Below are positions 59,404-64,000 of a stretch of DNA of 64,000 nucleotides, piece after piece. Each line of letters starts with the position of its first letter. The stretch's first letter is position 1. The notes under the pieces are model-generated. The model saw only the letters and a program-made list of their open reading frames with translations, made no database searches and was not told the DNA's origin. The DNA is from Wenzhouxiangella sp. XN79A (GTDB lineage: Bacteria; Pseudomonadota; Gammaproteobacteria; Xanthomonadales; Wenzhouxiangellaceae). Location: contig NZ_JAAWWS010000132.1 in assembly GCF_012272825.1 (NCBI RefSeq), positions 1-64,000 of the forward strand, given 5' to 3'. Position numbers and translations under genes: made by a program.

Positions 59404-60207
59404 CTAAACGGCCCGTCTGACCGGCCCCCGTCGCTTCCATCCGGACCACGCATCGAGTTCGGAACGGAAGGTCGCGGGACCGGCGGGATCGTAGTCGCTG
59501 AGGTCGACGGGAAGCGTGCCGGCGAAGCGGAAGCCTTCCGGGCCCGGGTCGATCCGGACCGCGCGGAAGCGAACGCCGGCGTCGGCCGCCGCGCGGGCGG
59601 CATCGGCGAAATCCGGATCGTGGACCCGGCTGGGCCGCAGGGCCAAACCGTCGGTGCGCTGGAGCACGAACAGCACGGTCGCGCGCCGGCCGGCGTCGAC
59701 CTCCTGCACGAGCTCGTGCAGGTGCTTGGTCGCGCGGGCACTGACGGAATCGGGAAAATAGGCCCGTCGATCGGGATAGACCAGGTGGCAGTTCTTGACT
59801 TCGACCAGGTGGTCCGTCGCGCCACGGAGAAGAAGATCGATGCGCGAGTTCTCCCCGTAGCGCACTTCTCGCTCCAGCGACCGCCAGCGCTTCAGCCCCG
59901 GCACCAATCGCGCCCGGATCAGCGCCTCCGCGATGCGGTTGGGCGCCTGCGTATTGGCGCCGACGTAGCGGCCGTCCAGTTCGAGCAACTCGAGGGTCCA
60001 TCGCAACTTGCGCGTGCTGCCTTCCGGTGCCGCCGACACCCAGGCCCGCGCGCCGGGCCGGACCAGCCCCTCCATGCGTCCCGGGTTGACGCAGTGCGAT
60101 TTCTCGATGCGGCCGTCTTCGAATTCGACGTCGGCGACGAACCGGTCGTAGCGCGCAACGAGCCGGCACTCGTGCAGGGGTTCCGTGTGGGGGATCAGGG
60201 GGCTCAT
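59404..60207 (-). CDS. sfsA: SfsA-family DNA/RNA-binding nuclease
   Basis: 267 residues from ATG 60207 (MSPLIPHTEPLHECRLVARYDRFVADV). SfsA landmarks in order: SHCVNPGRMEGLVRPGARAWV, YVGANTQAPNRIAEALI, RYGENSRIDLLLRG, LVEVKNCHLVYPDRRAYFPD, then SVSARATKHLHELVQEV and VLFVLQRTDG. The PD-(D/E)xK-like core has Asp in SRIDLLL and Glu-Lys in VEVKN. The family was first seen as an activator of maltose genes in E. coli and is now considered a structure-binding nuclease. Single gene, cytoplasmic. Confidence 0.92.
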   Translation of the reverse strand: MSPLIPHTEPLHECRLVARYDRFVADVEFEDGRIEKSHCVNPGRMEGLVRPGARAWVSAAPEGSTRKLRWTLELLELDGRYVGANTQAPNRIAEALIRARLVPGLKRWRSLEREVRYGENSRIDLLLRGATDHLVEVKNCHLVYPDRRAYFPDSVSARATKHLHELVQEVDAGRRATVLFVLQRTDGLALRPSRVHDPDFADAARAAADAGVRFRAVRIDPGPEGFRFAGTLPVDLSDYDPAGPATFRSELDAWSGWKRRGPVRRAV

Positions 60208-60622
60208 CGGTGTTCCGTCCGGTCGCAGGTTCGAGGCATGAATCCATGATGCCGATCGCATCGGTTGGTTCTGTCGGTCGTGCCGAGGCCTACGGTACAG
60301 CCTTGCAGTCGTGACGTCCGGCAAGGTATCGGTCGGTCATGCCAGCCGAAACCACACGCCAATGTGCGCAAGCCGGAAGATCTCCAGCAGAATTGCCAAG
60401 AGCATCACGATTCGCTGCGTTTTCCCAACGATTTCCTGTGCTAACGTCTTCAGGACGGGTCGAGCGAAGCGATTCGAGCTTCGCCGGTCCCGCCGGGTTC
60501 TTCATTGTTCAGGGCGCTGATCCCTGCATGTCGGCCCGGCCGTCGAAGGCCATCGGGGGGTGGTCGACCGAGTTCCGCCAGGTCGCCGATCAAGGGGTCA
60601 ACCGTTGCCCAGGGTTCCTTCG
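60208..60622. other. Promoter region of the G8-domain giant gene
   Basis: About 415 bp without a gene. A-plus-T-richer words around 60400-60440 (attgccaag, gctgcgttttcccaacg) may hold a promoter, but no clear -35/-10 pair or operator could be picked out. No obvious Shine-Dalgarno precedes the ATG at 60623. Confidence 0.35.
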
Positions 60623-63600
60623 ATGCGTCCTGTTGGTCTACTCCCGCAGATCCTGCTGATCCTGTTCAGCGCTCCTTCTCTGGTCCACGCATTCCAGCAG
60701 GGCGACTCGGACCTGTATGTGAGTCAGTTCCAGGATCTGATCGCGAATTCCTACGCGGCAGTGGACGACCCGGCACTGGCGCCGGTCGGCCTGCTGTTTT
60801 CCTGTCAGGACACGGGCTACCAGAACTCGACCGGCACGATCCTGGTGACGGAGCCGACACCGACCGTCGTCAGTGCCGCCGAGGTCCAGCAGCGCTGTGG
60901 CGAAACCACGGACTGCGTCATCGGCGGCAACGTCACGCTGAACATGGACGGCGCGCTGAAGGTCCGCTCCCTGGTCGTCCGGGACGGCGGCACCGTCGAA
61001 TGGTCCGACCTGACGCAGACGGCCAGCGACGCCTGGCTGTGTGCGGGCTACGTGGTGGTCGAAGCTGGCGGCACCTGGGAGATGAACCTGCAGGATGCGT
61101 TCAAGCGCGCCTGGATCTACATCATGAACAACGGCGCCACGCACCATGGCCTGCGCACGCGGGCCTTCGGGAGCTTCGTCGAGCATGGCCACCGCACGGG
61201 GCATGGCACGCATCCGTATTTGCGCGTCGTCGGCCGCGAGCTGGACCGGACCTGGTCGTTGCTGGCCGAGCCCTTGCAGCCGAACTCCAGTTCGATCCGG
61301 CTGATCCATGACCCGATCGCGATGGGCTGGCAGGTCGGCGACCGCATCGCCGTGGCACCGACGGAAAGCGGCATGGACGACAACGCCCAGGCGTTCTTCA
61401 TTGCCGGCATGCAGCCGGATGGCACGGTCACGCTGGATCGCCCGAGCAACGGCACATCGACGCACCGGGCCGAGCGCAGCTGGCCCGCGGGAACGGAGGC
61501 GTCCCTCAGAGCCGCGGAAGTGATCAACCTCAGCCGGAATGTCATCGTTACCGGCGATGATTTCGAAGAGATCGCCTGCGACTCGACGCTGGAGGAAAGC
61601 TGGCCCGGCTTCGGGACATCGACGGAAGGCTGCATGTGCACCTCCGACCGAAGCTCCTGCACCATGGGGCTGCACGCCGCCTCGGCGCATGCGGGCTTTT
61701 CGGAAGTCGCCAACGCGCGCATCGAGAAGTGCGGCCAGCGCGGCGTCGAGGGCAAGTACTGCCTGCACTTCCATCACATGTCCGATTGTTCCAACGGCGC
61801 GCCGGGCACGGAGTCGCGGTGCATCTATCGCAACAACGCGATGGAGTTCTCCCAGCAGCGTGGATTGATCCTCCATTCGACCCACCATGCGCAGATCGAA
61901 GCCAACGTCTTCTACGACGTGCGCGGCGCCAACCTGTACATCGAAGACGGCAACGAGATGCTCAACACGGTGGCCTACAACGTGGGCATCTGCCCGCGCG
62001 GCGACAACGGCTGCACGCTGCCCGGGACGTCGAACGGCCAGGCCGATACCTCCCTGAACCAGACGGGCCTGTACATGGAAAGCCCGAACAACCTGCTGGT
62101 CGGAAACCGGATGGTCAACTTCTTCAACGGCATGTTCAACAATGCCGGCAACGGCCGGGCGGCCGTCGCGGGCCAGGTGTGCGGCGGCAATGTGCCGATC
62201 GGCTTCTGGGAGGGCAACACCTTCCACTCGAACGGCCGCTTCGGCACCTACCTGCTCAACGGCAACTTCCCGCTGCGCGACACGGGGCAGTCGGTGGCCA
62301 ACAATGGCACCACGAACGGCGACGACGACTGCGCGGCCTACGATGCCTTCGGCGAAGATGCCGGACTGCCGTCGGTGATCACCAACCACTTCGACTACGG
62401 CAACGCCTTCGTCGGCCAGTACGCCGCAGGCGACATCCAGTACCGGAACCACGTCACGATCGACAACCTGAATTCGATCTACTGGAAAGAGACCAAGACC
62501 TTCCAGGACGGCTGCTCCGCGCACATCAGCGACTCCCATTACGAGGGCGGCAGTGCCGATCTGCCCGACGCGATGGGCGCCTTCATCATCGAAGACACGA
62601 CCTTCGAGAACTACGGGCTGCGCGCGAACCACCACTGTGACGTCGGCGTCACCGGCTACCTGTGCATGCCCCAGTACGTCCTGCACGACGTGACCTGGAG
62701 CAATGGGCGCAGTACCTGGGTCGATTTCGACATCAACAATGGCGAGACCAACAACGGGGGCATCTTCACGCTTTCGCCGGAGAACATCGAAGCCAAGGCG
62801 AACGGCGCGGTCTTCGACATCTTCCCCCCCGAATTCAACGCCGTGGTCGGCGGCAATTTCAACTACCTGCTGGACCTTCCGGAGGAGAACTGCGCGGCCT
62901 CCGGTGCGATCGGCCTGGGCGGGCGCTACGACAACGGCATTCTCTGCGCCGCTCCCTTGACCGCGCTGAAGGTCTTCACGCGCAACCACGCGGGCGGCGA
63001 CTTGGTGATGACCGTGTTCGATCGGCAGACAGGCAATCAACTGGCTCAGCAGACCGTGCCGCACCTGGCGATCACGGATCGCAAGCAGGGCTATTCCGTG
63101 CCCGTCATTTCCGGCGATCGCTACCGCTACGTGCTGACCCTGGCGTCGGGCCAGGACTTCGCTCCGGACTGGGTCATCGATTTCGGTGACCTCACCGTCA
63201 GCAATCGCTGGGGCATCGAACGGCTACACCTCGACGTTCAGGGCCGAAGCTGCAGCGGGACGATCTACTCGAATCACGATCGGCGCTTCTACACCAGCGG
63301 TGATTTCTCCGACGCGATGTGGGGCGGCGGCGCCTGTACGGGCCAGCCCGCCATGCCGGCCTCGGACTGCAGCGTCCGGCCCGACCTGACGGTGAACCAG
63401 AATCCTGCCTACGCCCCCTGGCACGACCGCCTCGATGCGGCTTGCGCGACCGTGGACTGCGGCGACAACGGCGCCTGCTCGGCGCGCTACCTCGGTGCGT
63501 CCCTGCCCGTCCTGCCCACGTATCAGTGCGTCTGCCGGGAAGGCTGGTACGGAGAGACCTGCTCGACGCAGGATCCGGGCGGGCCGGGCAATCCCGGACC

Positions 63601-64000
63601 GATCGAAATCGACGGCCGCATCCTGCGGGTCGACAACGAACCCTATGAGATCCGCGGCGTGGCCTGGAACCCCGTGCCCCGGGGCGGCGTGCACCCCAGC
63701 GATCTCGACTTCTCGGGCTTTGCCGACATCGACATTCCGCTGATGGAGGAGCTGGGGATCAACACGGTTCGGACCTACGAGCCGATCGTCGACACGGTGG
63801 TGCTCGACAAGCTGCACGCCGCAGGCATCAAGGTCATCAATTCGGCCTACAACTGGGGCGGGGCGCCGGTGTCGAGCGTCGATTCCGTGGTCAATGCCGT
63901 TGGCGGGCATCCGGCCATCCTGATGTGGTCCGTCGGCAACGAATGGAACTACAACGGCCTGTACATCGGGCTCGATCTGGCGGCCTCCGCCGCGCGCGTC
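60623..64000 (+). CDS. Secreted G8/beta-helix/EGF/TIM-barrel protein, 3' part outside window
   Basis: 1,126 residues visible, open to the edge. Signal peptide MRPVGLLPQILLILFSAPSLVHA. A G8 domain with flanking strands (about residues 85-260): GGTVEW, GYVVVEAGGTWEM, VGRELDRTWSLLAEPLQ, WQVGDRIAVAPTESG, the layout of CEMIP/TMEM2 and PKHD1 proteins. Then a right-handed beta-helix (about 300-720; NLSRNVIVTGDDF, RCIYRNNAMEFSQQRG, NLYIEDGNEM). A single EGF-like module follows near 942-975 (CGDNGACS, YQCVCREGWYGETC). After a Gly/Pro linker a TIM-barrel glycosidase-like domain starts near 1000 (YEIRGVAWNPVPRGG, INTVRTYEPI, GHPAILMWSVGNEWN, with Glu of GNE as candidate acid/base). Likely an exported polysaccharide-acting enzyme; substrate unknown. 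Confidence 0.85.
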   Translation, partial: MRPVGLLPQILLILFSAPSLVHAFQQGDSDLYVSQFQDLIANSYAAVDDPALAPVGLLFSCQDTGYQNSTGTILVTEPTPTVVSAAEVQQRCGETTDCVIGGNVTLNMDGALKVRSLVVRDGGTVEWSDLTQTASDAWLCAGYVVVEAGGTWEMNLQDAFKRAWIYIMNNGATHHGLRTRAFGSFVEHGHRTGHGTHPYLRVVGRELDRTWSLLAEPLQPNSSSIRLIHDPIAMGWQVGDRIAVAPTESGMDDNAQAFFIAGMQPDGTVTLDRPSNGTSTHRAERSWPAGTEASLRAAEVINLSRNVIVTGDDFEEIACDSTLEESWPGFGTSTEGCMCTSDRSSCTMGLHAASAHAGFSEVANARIEKCGQRGVEGKYCLHFHHMSDCSNGAPGTESRCIYRNNAMEFSQQRGLILHSTHHAQIEANVFYDVRGANLYIEDGNEMLNTVAYNVGICPRGDNGCTLPGTSNGQADTSLNQTGLYMESPNNLLVGNRMVNFFNGMFNNAGNGRAAVAGQVCGGNVPIGFWEGNTFHSNGRFGTYLLNGNFPLRDTGQSVANNGTTNGDDDCAAYDAFGEDAGLPSVITNHFDYGNAFVGQYAAGDIQYRNHVTIDNLNSIYWKETKTFQDGCSAHISDSHYEGGSADLPDAMGAFIIEDTTFENYGLRANHHCDVGVTGYLCMPQYVLHDVTWSNGRSTWVDFDINNGETNNGGIFTLSPENIEAKANGAVFDIFPPEFNAVVGGNFNYLLDLPEENCAASGAIGLGGRYDNGILCAAPLTALKVFTRNHAGGDLVMTVFDRQTGNQLAQQTVPHLAITDRKQGYSVPVISGDRYRYVLTLASGQDFAPDWVIDFGDLTVSNRWGIERLHLDVQGRSCSGTIYSNHDRRFYTSGDFSDAMWGGGACTGQPAMPASDCSVRPDLTVNQNPAYAPWHDRLDAACATVDCGDNGACSARYLGASLPVLPTYQCVCREGWYGETCSTQDPGGPGNPGPIEIDGRILRVDNEPYEIRGVAWNPVPRGGVHPSDLDFSGFADIDIPLMEELGINTVRTYEPIVDTVVLDKLHAAGIKVINSAYNWGGAPVSSVDSVVNAVGGHPAILMWSVGNEWNYNGLYIGLDLAASAARV

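Noticed and set aside
60638-63064. An 808-codon minus-strand frame under the G8-domain gene
   Set aside because: It is a shadow of the plus-strand gene, which has a signal peptide, G8, EGF and barrel motifs and runs to the edge.
1-64000. rRNA, tRNA, riboswitch, replication origin or integrated prophage
   Set aside because: I found no structural RNA, no integrase, phage structural gene or replication gene; absence by eye is not proof, and a tRNAscan/Rfam run would settle it.

Overview
The window is high-GC bacterial DNA with gammaproteobacterial gene content. Large mosaic secreted proteins, many lipoproteins, an IPTL-CTERM-type sorting tail, TonB-dependent receptors, a PhoX-type phosphatase and proteins ending in a short F-x-x-GFE motif together suggest the Lysobacterales/Xanthomonadales (Lysobacter- or Wenzhouxiangella-like). 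This placement is an inference from gene style; no rRNA or tRNA is present to test it.

Layout. 1-11.6 kb (minus): a 3,262-residue RHS/FG-GAP/Ig-repeat surface protein followed by two DUF1566 secreted proteins joined by ATGA overlaps. 11.6-12.7 kb: a nested direct/inverted repeat cluster. 12.8-17.8 kb: an Old-Yellow-Enzyme-family reductase facing an operon of a cyclopropane-synthase-like methyltransferase, a FAD oxidoreductase and an Fe(II)/2-oxoglutarate dioxygenase, probably for lipid acyl-chain modification. 18-25.8 kb: a frameshifted IPTL-CTERM protein, then a TonB-dependent receptor divergent from a PhoX phosphatase and a lipoprotein, with Pho-box-like repeats between them. 25.9-33.3 kb: a 2,002-residue mosaic secreted protein and an amber-split pair of unknown ORFs. 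33.7-39.6 kb: a lipoprotein, a DUF6122 membrane protein, an exported SDR, a 51-residue basic protein, a CadC-like TPR regulator and a small secreted protein. 40.5-49.4 kb: an endonuclease/exonuclease/phosphatase-fold lipoprotein, a Crp/Fnr regulator divergent from a frameshifted outer-membrane transporter plus amidohydrolase, SixA, an SRPBCC protein and a second amidohydrolase. 50.4-51.9 kb: a duplicated membrane protein with paired EGxQ and GRQ motifs, the signature of eukaryotic silicon transporters. 52.4-58.1 kb (minus): ECF sigma factor, Ser/Thr kinase-TPR and FG-GAP protein. 58.1-64 kb: a truncated TonB receptor, an NAD(P)-binding protein, SfsA and the start of a G8/beta-helix/EGF/TIM-barrel secreted giant running off the right edge.

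The window is rich in decay: two frameshifted genes, one in-frame stop, and relics of a dioxygenase, an S58 peptidase, an SDR and a TonB receptor. Two families of MITE-like elements, each present twice in opposite orientation, abut two of these relics. The most notable gene is the silicon-transporter-like protein at 50,428-51,945. The PhoX/TonB unit with Pho-box-like repeats, the methyltransferase/FAD/dioxygenase operon, the C-terminal GFE motif and the G8-EGF-hydrolase fusion also merit follow-up.
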